Assembly (NCBI GenBank): GCA_030263555.1
Contig: SZPE01000078.1
Coordinates: forward strand, 1 to 20,763
Direction: 5' to 3'
Length of the DNA: 20,763 nt
From: CFX2 sp014338005
GTDB taxonomy: Bacteria; Chloroflexota; Anaerolineae; Aggregatilineales; Phototrophicaceae
The position numbers were made by a program, and so were the translations under genes. Of this stretch, positions 7,274 through 15,663 are shown in pieces. The number at the start of each line of letters is the position of its first letter. The first letter of the stretch is position 1. The notes beneath the pieces were generated by a model. It did no database searches. It was not told the origin of the DNA and was given only the letters and a program-made list of their open reading frames with translations.

Positions 7274-8689
7274 TCATGAGAATTGCAGAAAGCGAAAATA
7301 AATGACCCGCGAATCATCATTTCTCACCGCATAGCGTTCGCTGATTGTCCACACTTCGCCAACGATGATCGCAGCGATCTGGCCGTTGATGACCAGCAGC
7401 GGCAGGCGGTCGCGCAGATGTTCCGGGATTTTGCGGTTAACCATCCACCGGCTGAGTTTCTGGGTATGGCCGCCCAGCCCTGGAGGCGAAAAACGGTCGC
7501 CGGGCTGCCTCGTTCGCAGCGTAACCGCCGCATCTTCCTGGACGGCCAGCCGTTCGCCGGACTCGTGCGGCAGTTGACCGGCGAGCAGCCGCCAGCCGCC
7601 CGGCAGGGCCGTTTCGCCGGGGACGATTACAGCAGTCTGGCTGCCGGCTTCCAGCAGCGGCATCGGCTGGCTGGCGGGTAAGGGGGCATCGGCGCGTTCA
7701 ATCGCTAGTGTTTCATAATCCACGCGCAGCCGCCAGCCGCCCGGCAGCAGCGCCAGCGCGCCCAGCCGCCCGCGCCGCGCGATTTCGGCGGCCTGGACGA
7801 TGTGAGTATATGCCATGTCCTGCCGTGACCCGGCGGCCTGTTCCACTGCCCAGGCTAATAACCGCCGCTGTAAGGCCGGGTGCAGGCCATTAAAGCGCCG
7901 CCGTTCAATGTTCGCGCGCCCATCCTCGACCGACACACCGCCTGTGGAGGCAATTTGCCGCACCTGACCGGCCAGAAAGTCATTTTCGGCGGCGGCGATG
8001 TCCGCCAGTTGAACCAGCACACGCCGGATGCCGGGGTTGAGGCGCTCCAGGTGCGGTAGTGTTTGCAGCCGGATGGCATTTCGTAGATAGGCGACATCCT
8101 GGTTGGTGGCATCCTGGCGCGGGTGGAGATCGTGCCGGCGGCAGTAAGCCTCGATTTCGGCGCGGGTGATGCTCAGCAGCGGTCGAATCAGCGCCAGGCC
8201 GGGACACCCCGGCAGGGGTGCGAGCGCCGCCATGCCGCTTAAGCCCGCCGTACCCGCGCCGCGAAGCAGGTGCATCAATACGGTTTCGGCCTGGTCGTCG
8301 GCATGATGTGCTACCGCCACCCTGTCTGCGCCCACTGCTTCTGCCGTCCGCGCCAGAAAGTCGTACCGCGCCCGCCGCGCCGCCGCTTCGATGCCGAGTC
8401 CGTCTTGGCGAGCCAGCGCCGGCACGTCGGCGTGTCCCGTCGTCAGGGGAATATTCCACTGCCGCGCGATGTCCTGGACAAAACGAACATCCGCCGCGCC
8501 GGCTTCGCCCCGCAGATTGTGATCGAGCGCGGCGGCGTGCAGATGGCAGTGGAAACGCGGCGCGAGCCGGTGGAGCATGTGCAGCAGCGCCAGCGAGTCC
8601 GCGCCACCGGAAACGCCGACCACTACCGTGCTGTGCGGGGGAATCAGGTTATTTTGCCGAATGGCGCGTTCAACAGTCTTAAAAGCCAT
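7274..8689 (-). CDS. tilS: tRNA(Ile)-lysidine synthase
   Basis: A 471-residue enzyme that converts C34 of the CAU-anticodon tRNA-Ile to lysidine with ATP and lysine, so that it reads AUA rather than AUG. The N-terminal PP-loop has GVSGGADS (S27-S32). It is followed by HHADDQAETVLMHLLRG, GTAGLSGM and a YLRNAIR...PHLERLNP segment, all typical of TilS; the C-terminal region (about 360-471) is the tRNA-binding domain, with LRTRQPGDRF. The start is ATG 8689 (MAFKTVERAI), preceded by AGGA at 8 nt. The frame is also open upstream to 8803, but that extension is a translated non-coding repeat and is excluded. tilS lies upstream of the response regulator on the same strand, 124 bp away, and is divergent from mreB. 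Confidence 0.95.
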   Translation of the reverse strand: MAFKTVERAIRQNNLIPPHSTVVVGVSGGADSLALLHMLHRLAPRFHCHLHAAALDHNLRGEAGAADVRFVQDIARQWNIPLTTGHADVPALARQDGLGIEAAARRARYDFLARTAEAVGADRVAVAHHADDQAETVLMHLLRGAGTAGLSGMAALAPLPGCPGLALIRPLLSITRAEIEAYCRRHDLHPRQDATNQDVAYLRNAIRLQTLPHLERLNPGIRRVLVQLADIAAAENDFLAGQVRQIASTGGVSVEDGRANIERRRFNGLHPALQRRLLAWAVEQAAGSRQDMAYTHIVQAAEIARRGRLGALALLPGGWRLRVDYETLAIERADAPLPASQPMPLLEAGSQTAVIVPGETALPGGWRLLAGQLPHESGERLAVQEDAAVTLRTRQPGDRFSPPGLGGHTQKLSRWMVNRKIPEHLRDRLPLLVINGQIAAIIVGEVWTISERYAVRNDDSRVIYFRFLQFS

Positions 8690-8704
8690 TTGAGAAGTCC
8701 TTTT

Positions 8705-8796
8705 GCCCTCATCCCCTGGCCCCTTCTGCCTCATAGAGAAGGGGGGAAAAGACCGCTTAAACCCTTCTCCCGGATGAAGGGGGGCGAGGTGAGGGC
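8705..8796. repeat. interspersed palindromic repeat of the CCCTCA...TGAGGG type
   Basis: The segment starts GCCCTCATCCCC and ends GGGGCGAGGTGAGGGC. Inside are complementary GAGAAGGGG (8735-8743) and CCCTTCTCC (8762-8770) tracts, so the block can fold as nested stems. Such CCCTCACCCC/GGGGTGAGGG repeats occur in many copies in Chloroflexota and some cyanobacteria; that is a recollection of the type, not a search result. It lies in the tilS leader, just upstream of the tilS ribosome-binding site. Confidence 0.6.
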
Positions 8797-8839
8797 TTTT
8801 CAAACAGTCTCTTAAGCATATCGTCCCTATTGTTCGTTT

Positions 8840-8845
8840 ATTATA
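8840..8845 (-). promoter_or_regulatory. TATAAT box facing tilS
   Basis: A perfect TATAAT on the minus strand (8845-8840) points toward tilS, but no good -35 lies at the right distance. If used, the tilS transcript would carry a ~145-nt leader containing the palindromic repeat. Confidence 0.3.
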
Positions 8846-8874
8846 ACCGTTGGGATGGCGGCGGATGACGATTA

Positions 8875-8903
8875 TTTCAAGTTTATCCCAGAGATGTTAT
8901 AAT
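8875..8903 (+). promoter_or_regulatory. extended -10 promoter upstream of mreB
   Basis: TGTTATAAT (8895-8903) is a perfect extended -10 (TGnTATAAT). A weak -35 TTTCAA (8875-8880) sits 17 bp upstream. The start site would be near 8910, giving a leader of about 27 nt. It probably drives the whole shape/division cluster. Confidence 0.65.
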
Positions 8904-8936
8904 GCCGCCGGATTTAACGCCGGTTAGGAGTCTTTT

Positions 8937-9998
8937 GTGCTAAGTCCGCTCGATTTTGTATTTGGCTTATTTTCGCTGGACATCGGCATAGACCTTGGCA
9001 CCGCCTACACGCTGGTGAGCGTGCGAGGCAAAGGGATTGTCATCAACGAGCCATCATTCGTGGCTTTGGAACGCAAAACCCGCCGCCCGATTGAAGTTGG
9101 GGCGCGCGCTAAAGAGATGTGGAGCAAAAACCCCAAAGACATTCTGGTGGTTCGCCCGCTGCGCGATGGGGTCATCAGCGAATTTGAAGTGACGGAAGCC
9201 ATGCTGCATCATTTGATCGCCAAAGCGCACGAACAGACTTGGGTGCCGATCCCCAGGCCGCGCGTGGTGGTGGGCATCCCCAGCGGCGTGACGGAAGTCG
9301 AAAAACGCGCTGTGTTCGATGCGGCCATCAGCGCCGGCGCGCGCGAGGCGTATCTGATCGAAGAGCCGGTTGCGGCGGCCATTGGCGCGGGGCTGCCGGT
9401 GCAGGAAACGCGCGGCAGCATGGTGATTGACATCGGCGGCGGCACGACAGAAGTCGCCATTTTTTCGCTCGGCGGCATCGTCATCAGCCGTTCTATCCGC
9501 GTGGCGGGGGACGAAATTGATGAGGACATCGTGCAGTACATGCGCAGCAAACATAACCTGCTGATCGGCGAACCGACCGCCGAAAAGGTCAAAATCGAAA
9601 TCGGTTCGGCTTACCCGCTGCCCCAGGAGCGCACCATGATGGTGAAGGGACGCAACCTCGTTACCGGGCTGCCGGCGGCAGTGGAGGTCAGCTCGATTGA
9701 AATCCGCGAGGCCATTGCCGGTTCGGTGGATATTATCGTGGATACGGTCAAGGATGCGCTGGACGATACCCCGCCTGAACTGGTGGCCGACCTGATGGAA
9801 AGCGGCATCTGCATGGCGGGCGGCACCAGCCAGCTTAAAGGGCTGACCGACCGCATGACCGATGAATTAAACATCCGCGCCTGGCTGGCGGACGACCCGA
9901 TGACCTGTGTGGCGCGGGGTGCGGGGCGCGTGCTGGAAGATTATAACAACTTGCGGCGGCTGCTGGTTGGCCTGGAACGTGGCAGCACCCGGCATTAA
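8937..9998 (+). CDS. mreB: rod-shape actin homologue MreB
   Basis: A 353-residue bacterial actin that polymerises under the membrane and guides lateral wall synthesis. The start is GTG 8937, with AGGAG 6 nt upstream. Motifs in order: phosphate-1 GIDLGTAYTLV (17-27), GIPSGVTEVEKRA, the connect region EEPVAAAIGAGLPV, phosphate-2 MVIDIGGGTTEVAI, GDEIDEDIV, and the adenosine motif AGGTSQLKG followed by ADDPMTCVARGAGRVLE. Length is normal for the family. One oddity is Y24 where nearly all MreB proteins have Asn (DLGTANT). It is the first gene of mreBCD, 59 bp ahead of mreC. Confidence 0.97.
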   Translation: MLSPLDFVFGLFSLDIGIDLGTAYTLVSVRGKGIVINEPSFVALERKTRRPIEVGARAKEMWSKNPKDILVVRPLRDGVISEFEVTEAMLHHLIAKAHEQTWVPIPRPRVVVGIPSGVTEVEKRAVFDAAISAGAREAYLIEEPVAAAIGAGLPVQETRGSMVIDIGGGTTEVAIFSLGGIVISRSIRVAGDEIDEDIVQYMRSKHNLLIGEPTAEKVKIEIGSAYPLPQERTMMVKGRNLVTGLPAAVEVSSIEIREAIAGSVDIIVDTVKDALDDTPPELVADLMESGICMAGGTSQLKGLTDRMTDELNIRAWLADDPMTCVARGAGRVLEDYNNLRRLLVGLERGSTRH

Positions 9999-10020
9999 CC
10001 CCCGTTGATCTCCCTACGGC

Positions 10021-10026
10021 TATAAT
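10021..10026 (+). promoter_or_regulatory. isolated TATAAT upstream of mreC
   Basis: A perfect TATAAT lies 31 bp before the mreC start in the mreB-mreC gap, but no -35 element is visible at 16-18 bp. It could be a weak internal promoter or chance. Confidence 0.2.
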
Positions 10027-10057
10027 AGGCGAAAGCGAGTGTGAGTGAGGTGGCATT

Positions 10058-10906
10058 TTGCGAACCTGGCGGTCGAATCGTTTGCTTTTCCTGGGTGTGT
10101 GCCTGTTTGTTGGCGGGGCGCTGTTCCTCACCAGCCGTGCCGGCGTGCTGGCCCCCGTAGAGGGAATAGCCGCCGCGCCGCTTAACTTCGTCGCCGGGGT
10201 TTTTAACCGCCTGGGGTTGGGACTCGGCCAGGGGCTGGAAGATTGGTCGGAAATCGAATCGCTGCGCCAGCGGAACGCCGACCTGGAGGAGGCGCTGGCA
10301 CAGTTCCAGAGCGAACTGGTCGAACTGCGTGAGATCGCCAGTGACTACCGGCTGCTGGCCGATCTGCTTGAATATACAACTATCGCCCAAAATCAGCGCG
10401 TGGTAGCGGCGGATGTTATCGGCCTGGATCAAAATCCGCAGCTTCGCACCATTGTGATTAACAAAGGCACGCGCGATGGCGTCGCGCTCGGAATGCCGGT
10501 TGTCACCCGGCAGGGTTTGGTCGGGCGTGTGCAGGACGTGAGCGCCAACGCCGCGCGGGTTTTGCTGGTTACAGATCCATCCAGCGCCATCAGCGGGCGA
10601 CTGCAAACCACCCGCGCCGAAGGCAGCGTGATCGGCCAGTTAACCGGCAATCTACGTATGACTTACATCCCCTTAGATGCCCAGGTGCAGGAAGGCGACC
10701 TGGTGATTACGTCGGGGCTGGGCGGCAACCTGCCGCCGAATATCGTCATCGGCCAGGTGACCAGCAAACGTCAGTTTGAGTTTGAACTGTTTCAGGAAGC
10801 CGAGGTTCGTAGTTTGATTGATTTTAGCACGCTGGAGATCGTGCTGGTCGTGACCAGCTTCCAGCCGGTTGACCTGTCGGTATTTGAGGGCGGCGCGGGC
10901 GGTTAG
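10058..10906 (+). CDS. mreC: rod shape-determining protein MreC
   Basis: A 282-residue bitopic membrane protein linking MreB to the periplasmic wall-synthesis machinery. The start is TTG 10058 with GTGAGG 7 nt upstream. A short basic cytoplasmic tail (RTWRSNR) precedes one membrane helix (about 8-27). A coiled coil follows (about 65-100, LRQRNADLEEALAQFQSELV), then the two beta-barrel domains with DVIGLDQNPQLRTIVINKG, GMPVVTRQGLVGRV, VLLVTDPSSAISGR and GDLVITSGLGGNLPPNIVIG, all standard for MreC. Stop at 10904-10906 is only 5 nt before mreD. Confidence 0.96.
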   Translation: MRTWRSNRLLFLGVCLFVGGALFLTSRAGVLAPVEGIAAAPLNFVAGVFNRLGLGLGQGLEDWSEIESLRQRNADLEEALAQFQSELVELREIASDYRLLADLLEYTTIAQNQRVVAADVIGLDQNPQLRTIVINKGTRDGVALGMPVVTRQGLVGRVQDVSANAARVLLVTDPSSAISGRLQTTRAEGSVIGQLTGNLRMTYIPLDAQVQEGDLVITSGLGGNLPPNIVIGQVTSKRQFEFELFQEAEVRSLIDFSTLEIVLVVTSFQPVDLSVFEGGAGG

Positions 10907-10911
10907 GCTCG

Positions 10912-11415
10912 ATGGGGAATTACCTCAGCCTGCCGGTGCTGGCGATAGCGGCGATTTTGCAGTCCGGCCTCACCCCGCGTTTCAGCATCCTGGGGGGCAG
11001 GCCCGACCTGGTTTTTTTGTTGGTGCTGTCGTGGGCGCTCAATGCCCCGCTGGAACAGGGGGTTGTGTGGGCGTTCGTCGGCGGCATTCTGCTGGATTTA
11101 ATGTCCGCCGCGCCGCTCGGCACGTCGGTTATCGGCATGATTATTATCGTTTTTGTCCTGGATATTTTCCGCCAGCAGATTTACCGAGTTGGGGTGGGGA
11201 CGATCATGTGGACGGTGCTGGCCGGGACGCTGTTCCAGCAGGCGACCGTGATGGTGCTGCTGCTGCTGGCCGGCTTTAAAGTGCCTATCCTCGACAATGT
11301 GGGCTATGTCGTCCTCCCAAGCGTGTTTTATAATTTTGTGTTGATATTCCCGGTGTATTTTTTCATGCGGCGGCTTCAAAAGCGCGTGATCGGGCGCGAG
11401 CGATTTTTTTCGTAA
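10912..11415 (+). CDS. mreD: rod shape-determining protein MreD
   Basis: A 167-residue polytopic membrane protein (about 5-6 helices) of the elongation complex. It has the family pattern: an N-terminal helix, GGRPDLVFLLVLSWAL, then VVWAFVGGILLDLMSAAPLG with the conserved GG..LD pair, and a C-terminal basic tail (RRLQKRVIGRER). It starts at ATG 10912, 5 nt after mreC; the Shine-Dalgarno is poor (TTAGG inside the mreC stop), which suggests translational coupling with mreC. Confidence 0.93.
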   Translation: MGNYLSLPVLAIAAILQSGLTPRFSILGGRPDLVFLLVLSWALNAPLEQGVVWAFVGGILLDLMSAAPLGTSVIGMIIIVFVLDIFRQQIYRVGVGTIMWTVLAGTLFQQATVMVLLLLAGFKVPILDNVGYVVLPSVFYNFVLIFPVYFFMRRLQKRVIGRERFFS

Positions 11416-11447
11416 AGGAGTGGGGGGCCGGATAAAGGAAAGAGGCC

Positions 11448-13757
11448 ATGCGGAATCGTATTCTGCCGTTCCAGGGGTGGCGGTTGACCTTGTTCCAGGG
11501 CATCGTGTTTGGTGTGTTCCTGTTTTTTGCCATACGGATGTACGAATTTCAGGTTGCGCGCTACCCGGAGTTCCAGGCCGCTGCTGACGAAAACCGCCTG
11601 AGTGAACTGCCGATTGCCTCCAAACGCGGGGTGATTTTCGACCGTTACGGCCAACCGCTGGCGATTAACGCCCCTGCCTTTAACGTGACCATCGTCCCCG
11701 CCGCGCTGCCGGACAGCGACGCCGAAACCCTGAAAATTTATAACCGGCTGTCGGCGCTGGTAGGTGTGCCGCCGACGGCGGCCATTGCGCGCGCTTCTGG
11801 CCGGCGGGTTCGCAGCATCGAGGAGCTGGTGATTGAGGGCCAGGGCATCGCGCCGTTTCGCCCGGTGGTTGTGGCGCAGGACGTGGATTTTCACGCGGCG
11901 CTGCAAATCAGCGAGGAGGCGCAGTCTCTGCCGGGCGTGGCCGTTGAGCCGGTTTCGGTGCGCGAGTATCCGACCGGGGCGCTGACGGCGCACATCATCG
12001 GTTATATGGGGCCGATTCCGCCGGAGGAAGCCGAAAAGCTGATCGAGGAAGGGTATAACCCGGCTTTCGACCGGGTGGGGTACGATGGCATTGAATTATT
12101 TCTGGAAGGTATCCTGGCCGGCAAACGCGGCAGCCGCCTGCGCGAGGTGGATGTAGCGGGCGAGGAAATCCGCGAGATTCAACGAATCGAGCCGGTGCCG
12201 GGGCAGAACATCCGGCTGACGCTGGATGTGGCGCTGCAAGCGGCGGCAGAACAGGCGCTCAAAAACCGCATCACCTTGCTGAACACGTCGGAGAACCGGA
12301 TTGTCAGCCAGCAGGGGGTGGTGATCGCCATGAACCCGATGAACGGCCAAATTCTGGCGATGGTCAGCTACCCCGGCTACGATAACAGCCGCTTCGCCCG
12401 CGCGATTGATGTGGAATATTACCTCGACGTGCTGGCCGACCCCTTAAAACCACTGGTGAATAATGCCATCCGGTCACTATACCCGCCTGGCTCGGTCTTT
12501 AAGGTGGTTACTTCCACCGGCGTCCTGCAAGAAAACGTCATCCGACCGGAGAGCCAGCTGTACGACGCCGGCAATCTGGTGGTGGAAAATCGGTACGCGC
12601 CCAACGACCCGGCGGCCTCGCAGACGTTTTACTGCTGGAATCGAGCAGGACACGGCGCAGTCTGGCTGACACGCGCCATCGCCCAAAGCTGCAACGTGTA
12701 TTTTTATCAGGTCGGCGGCGGTAATCCTGAAATTTCCTCGCAAGTGCTGCGTCCCGGGGGTTTGGGGATTAACGACCTGTTCCGTTATGCCACTATGCTC
12801 GGCATTGGCTCGGAGTTGGGCGTGGAACTGCCCGGCGAGAACCAGGGCCGGATGCCCGACCCGAACTGGAAGCGCATCCTGTACGGGCAGAACTGGTCTA
12901 CCGGCGATACCTACAACGCGGCGCTGGGGCAGGGTTATGTGACGGTGACGCCGCTCCAGCTTATCAGCGCAATAGCGGCAGTGGTTAACGACGGCACGCT
13001 GTACCAACCGACGATTATCGAGAGTTTCCTGGACGCAGAAGGCGATGTTGTCCAGCCGTTTACACCACATGCACTGCGGGATATTAACCTGACGAATGCG
13101 CCGGATACGCTGCGTATTCTGCTGTTGGAAGATATGATTATGAAGGGCGAGGACAGCCTGGCCTGCATCTGCGAGCCGGACAGCCGCTTTTACAACCCGC
13201 TGCGCTGCGACCCGGCTAACTACCGCAACAAAGTGGACGTGAACCCTGACCCCTTCCTCACCGACCTGCGCGATTATGAGGTGCATATCCCGCTCAACTA
13301 TGTTTTTAACGGCAGCCTTTGCAACCCCAACCGCTTCGATCCAAATTACCAGCCTGCGTTCGTAAGCCCGGAAAATCTGCAAATCATCCGGGATGGGATG
13401 CGCGGCGCGGTGACGGTCGGTACGGCGGAACAGGCCAATCTGCCATATGTCAGCGTGGCGGGGAAAACCGGCACGGCGGAATACTGCGATAACATCGCCT
13501 GGCCGTTGGGTTTGTGCCGCTTCGGCAACTGGCCCGCGCACGCCTGGTTTGCCGCCTACGCGCCTTACGAAAACCCCGAAATCCTGATTATCGGCTTCAT
13601 TTATAACGGTCAGGAAGGATCGAAGTGGGCGCTGCCGCTGGTGGTCGAAACGATGGAGGCTTACTATCGCCTGAAGAACGAACGCGAAGGCCGCTCGCTG
13701 CCGTCGGTTCAGCCTACCGTTCCTCTGCCGGTTCAGGGAACGACGAGCGGAGGATGA
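11448..13757 (+). CDS. mrdA: penicillin-binding protein 2 (class B transpeptidase)
   Basis: A 769-residue class B PBP that cross-links peptidoglycan during elongation, working with a RodA glycosyltransferase. The start is ATG 11448, preceded by AAGGAAAGAGG. One signal-anchor helix (about 13-32) is followed by a dimerisation/pedestal domain beginning SKRGVIFDRYGQPLA and containing EYPTGALTAHIIGYMG. The transpeptidase domain has PGSVFKV (S349, K352), SCN (414-416) and KTGTAEY (K673-G675). Between the SxN and KTG motifs is an unusually long segment (about 560-665). Eight cysteines are visible in the transpeptidase part (396, 415, 573, 575, 587, 625, 680, 690), an even number that could form disulfides outside the membrane. 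A Pro/Thr/Ser-rich tail ends the protein. It lies 32 bp after mreD. Confidence 0.95.
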   Translation: MRNRILPFQGWRLTLFQGIVFGVFLFFAIRMYEFQVARYPEFQAAADENRLSELPIASKRGVIFDRYGQPLAINAPAFNVTIVPAALPDSDAETLKIYNRLSALVGVPPTAAIARASGRRVRSIEELVIEGQGIAPFRPVVVAQDVDFHAALQISEEAQSLPGVAVEPVSVREYPTGALTAHIIGYMGPIPPEEAEKLIEEGYNPAFDRVGYDGIELFLEGILAGKRGSRLREVDVAGEEIREIQRIEPVPGQNIRLTLDVALQAAAEQALKNRITLLNTSENRIVSQQGVVIAMNPMNGQILAMVSYPGYDNSRFARAIDVEYYLDVLADPLKPLVNNAIRSLYPPGSVFKVVTSTGVLQENVIRPESQLYDAGNLVVENRYAPNDPAASQTFYCWNRAGHGAVWLTRAIAQSCNVYFYQVGGGNPEISSQVLRPGGLGINDLFRYATMLGIGSELGVELPGENQGRMPDPNWKRILYGQNWSTGDTYNAALGQGYVTVTPLQLISAIAAVVNDGTLYQPTIIESFLDAEGDVVQPFTPHALRDINLTNAPDTLRILLLEDMIMKGEDSLACICEPDSRFYNPLRCDPANYRNKVDVNPDPFLTDLRDYEVHIPLNYVFNGSLCNPNRFDPNYQPAFVSPENLQIIRDGMRGAVTVGTAEQANLPYVSVAGKTGTAEYCDNIAWPLGLCRFGNWPAHAWFAAYAPYENPEILIIGFIYNGQEGSKWALPLVVETMEAYYRLKNEREGRSLPSVQPTVPLPVQGTTSGG

Positions 13758-13758
13758 T

Positions 13759-14901
13759 TTGAATAATCTCGGTCGAATAAATGATGAATTTACGGCTATG
13801 TGGTGGCCGGGGCTGGTCGTCGGGCTGCTTTCGACGGCTGCTTTTGTCTGGCTGGGCCAGACGCCGGTTATACGCGCCCTGGGTTTGGCGCTGGCGGTCA
13901 TCGGCGTGACGATGACGCTCCGGCGTTTTGGGGGCGCGCTGGCCGTTATTGGCGGCCTGGCGCTGGCGTTCAGCCCGGCTTTCTGGTCGCAAACCGGCGG
14001 CGGGGCGCAGCCCTTAGCGACCCTTATCCTGGTCATTCTGGGCATGGCGGCTGCCGGCACATTTTTGTTATGGTTGATCGGCAGACGCCCGGACTTGGGG
14101 CTGGCTGCCGGTATGGTGCTGTTCGTGCTGTTATTCTGGGCGCTGACCGGCACGCCGCGCAGTCTGCGCCTGACGACGCTGCTCACCGCCTGGATGTTGT
14201 ACCTGCTGGTGGATGCTTTGATGATCGCCAACCCTCGCCCGGAGGCCGGGACTTCCGTACAGCCGGGCACGCGCCATACACTGGGGCTGCTGCTGCTGTT
14301 CACGCTGGGGGTTTTGAACGACCCACTGTTTATTTTGATGGCTCCGGCGCTGGTGTTGGGTCTGTTGATGTTCAGAACCCGGCTGCCGGCCTGGTACTGG
14401 GCCGCGCTGGCAGTGGTGCTGGTGGTGGGGGTGCGCGGCGCGGCGCTGGTTTATCTGGATTCGGACTGGTGGTTGTTCCCGGCGCGGCAGGCAGTGGAAC
14501 AGGACATTCAAGTGCCGTTTGTGATGGCCGATGGCTGGCGCGAGGGTTCTCGATGGGTGTATTTGATTGATATTGTCGTCCGGCAGTTCACGGCGGCGGG
14601 CGCGCTGCTGGGGGTGGTGGGACTGTCGCGGCTGTCGCGCTGGCATCCGCCGGTGGGCGAAGCGACTATGCTGGCCTACGCGGCTTATGCCCTGTTCGGG
14701 CTGATGTATTTTGGCAAGGACAGCTCCGTTTTGCTGCTGCCGCTGTTGATGATTCAGGTCATGTGGATGACCTACGCCGTTTATGCCTTCGGCCAATGGC
14801 TGCAAAAAAGCCGCCATCCATCCAGGCTGCACTGGTTGGCCCCCGCGGCCTTCACCCTGCTGCCGCTGACGCTGCTGCTGCGGATAACCGGCGGCGGATA
14901 G
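13759..14901 (+). CDS. polytopic membrane protein of unknown function in the shape/division cluster
   Basis: A 380-residue, very hydrophobic protein with about 12 predicted membrane segments and short loops. The start chosen is TTG 13759, one base after the PBP2 stop, because GGAGG sits 5 nt upstream; ATG 13798 is an alternative. I do not recognise the family with certainty. GGLALAFSPAFWSQ (about 65-78) and the GVLNDPLFILMAPALVLGLL stretch (about 183-202) loosely recall DUF2723-like, GT-C-fold glycosyltransferase membrane proteins. The acidic first-loop motif expected of an active GT-C enzyme is not evident. A larger extracytoplasmic or cytoplasmic loop lies at about 234-270. Its position between PBP2 and minC suggests a role in envelope growth or a lipid-linked step. 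Function not assigned. Confidence 0.8.
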   Translation: MNNLGRINDEFTAMWWPGLVVGLLSTAAFVWLGQTPVIRALGLALAVIGVTMTLRRFGGALAVIGGLALAFSPAFWSQTGGGAQPLATLILVILGMAAAGTFLLWLIGRRPDLGLAAGMVLFVLLFWALTGTPRSLRLTTLLTAWMLYLLVDALMIANPRPEAGTSVQPGTRHTLGLLLLFTLGVLNDPLFILMAPALVLGLLMFRTRLPAWYWAALAVVLVVGVRGAALVYLDSDWWLFPARQAVEQDIQVPFVMADGWREGSRWVYLIDIVVRQFTAAGALLGVVGLSRLSRWHPPVGEATMLAYAAYALFGLMYFGKDSSVLLLPLLMIQVMWMTYAVYAFGQWLQKSRHPSRLHWLAPAAFTLLPLTLLLRITGGG

Positions 14902-14958
14902 CGCATTCTTAAAAACCGGATATAGTAATAAAAATACGCGCAGCAGAGTGTGAGCGTT

Positions 14959-15663
14959 ATGACAGTTGCCATCAAGGGTATCAAAGAGGGTTTGCTGGTT
15001 ACGCTCCCGGTGGGCGAGGAATGGCAGGCGATCACCGCCGACCTGGCGGAACGCCTGGATCAGCAAAGTGCCTTTTTTGCGGGGGCGCGGATTATCCTGG
15101 ACGTAGGCGCGCGCCCGGTATCCAAACACGAATTAACCTCGATGAAGGCGCTGCTAGAACGGCGCGAACTGACCTTGTGGTCGGTGTTGAGCGACAGCGA
15201 TACGACCATCGAGGCGGCGCAGGCGCTTGACCTTAAAACCAGCACGGCGAACCTGATTCCGGGGCGTGACACCAGCGAAGGCTCAGAGATCAGCCCGGAA
15301 GAAGATGGAACAGCCGGGGTGATGATTAAACGCACGCTGCGTTCCGGGCGGGTCGTCCACAGCGACGGGCATGTGGTCATTCTGGGCGATGTCAACCCCG
15401 GCGCGGAGATCGTGGCGGCGGGCGATGTGATCGTCTGGGGGCGGCTGCGGGGGACAGTTCATGCCGGAGCGACCGGCGACGAAAACGCGGTCGTCTGTGC
15501 GCTGGATATGACGCCAACTCAGCTTCGTATTGCGGGGCATATCGTCATCTCGCCACCGGAAAAACGCCGCCGTCCGAAGCCGGAAACGGCGCTGGTGCGC
15601 GATAATCAGATAATTGTGGAAGCCTGGCAGGAAGATAAAGAGGGGCTATGGGCGCGAAGGTAA
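14959..15663 (+). CDS. minC: septum site-determining protein MinC
   Basis: A 234-residue inhibitor of FtsZ ring assembly, recruited to the membrane by MinD. The start chosen is ATG 14959 (MTVAIKGIKEGLLVTL); GTG 14950 adds three residues, and neither has a strong ribosome-binding site. The N-terminal domain (about 1-95) contains the MinC alpha/beta pattern with LDVGARPVSKHEL. A Glu/Ser/Gly linker follows. The C-terminal right-handed beta-helix (about 120-200) has RTLRSGRVVHSDGHVVILGD, VNPGAEIVAAGDVIVWG and RLRGTVHAGATGD, the MinD-binding face. It overlaps the minD start by 16 nt, which implies tight coupling. Confidence 0.94.
   Translation: MTVAIKGIKEGLLVTLPVGEEWQAITADLAERLDQQSAFFAGARIILDVGARPVSKHELTSMKALLERRELTLWSVLSDSDTTIEAAQALDLKTSTANLIPGRDTSEGSEISPEEDGTAGVMIKRTLRSGRVVHSDGHVVILGDVNPGAEIVAAGDVIVWGRLRGTVHAGATGDENAVVCALDMTPTQLRIAGHIVISPPEKRRRPKPETALVRDNQIIVEAWQEDKEGLWARR

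Noticed and set aside
7271..7284. Palindrome AATTC-ATGA-GAATT at the tilS stop
   Set aside because: Short and AT-rich, without placement relative to a promoter; likely chance.
8690..8803. N-terminal extension of TilS
   Set aside because: It is a translated palindromic repeat; the AGGA-ATG at 8689 fits the family start.
12477..14303. 608-codon open frame on the minus strand opposite PBP2 and the membrane protein
   Set aside because: Spans two real genes, has no recognisable domain and low-complexity basic composition; an antisense shadow.
14921..14926. TATAGT before minC as a promoter
   Set aside because: No -35 at a suitable distance; minC is more likely read from upstream.
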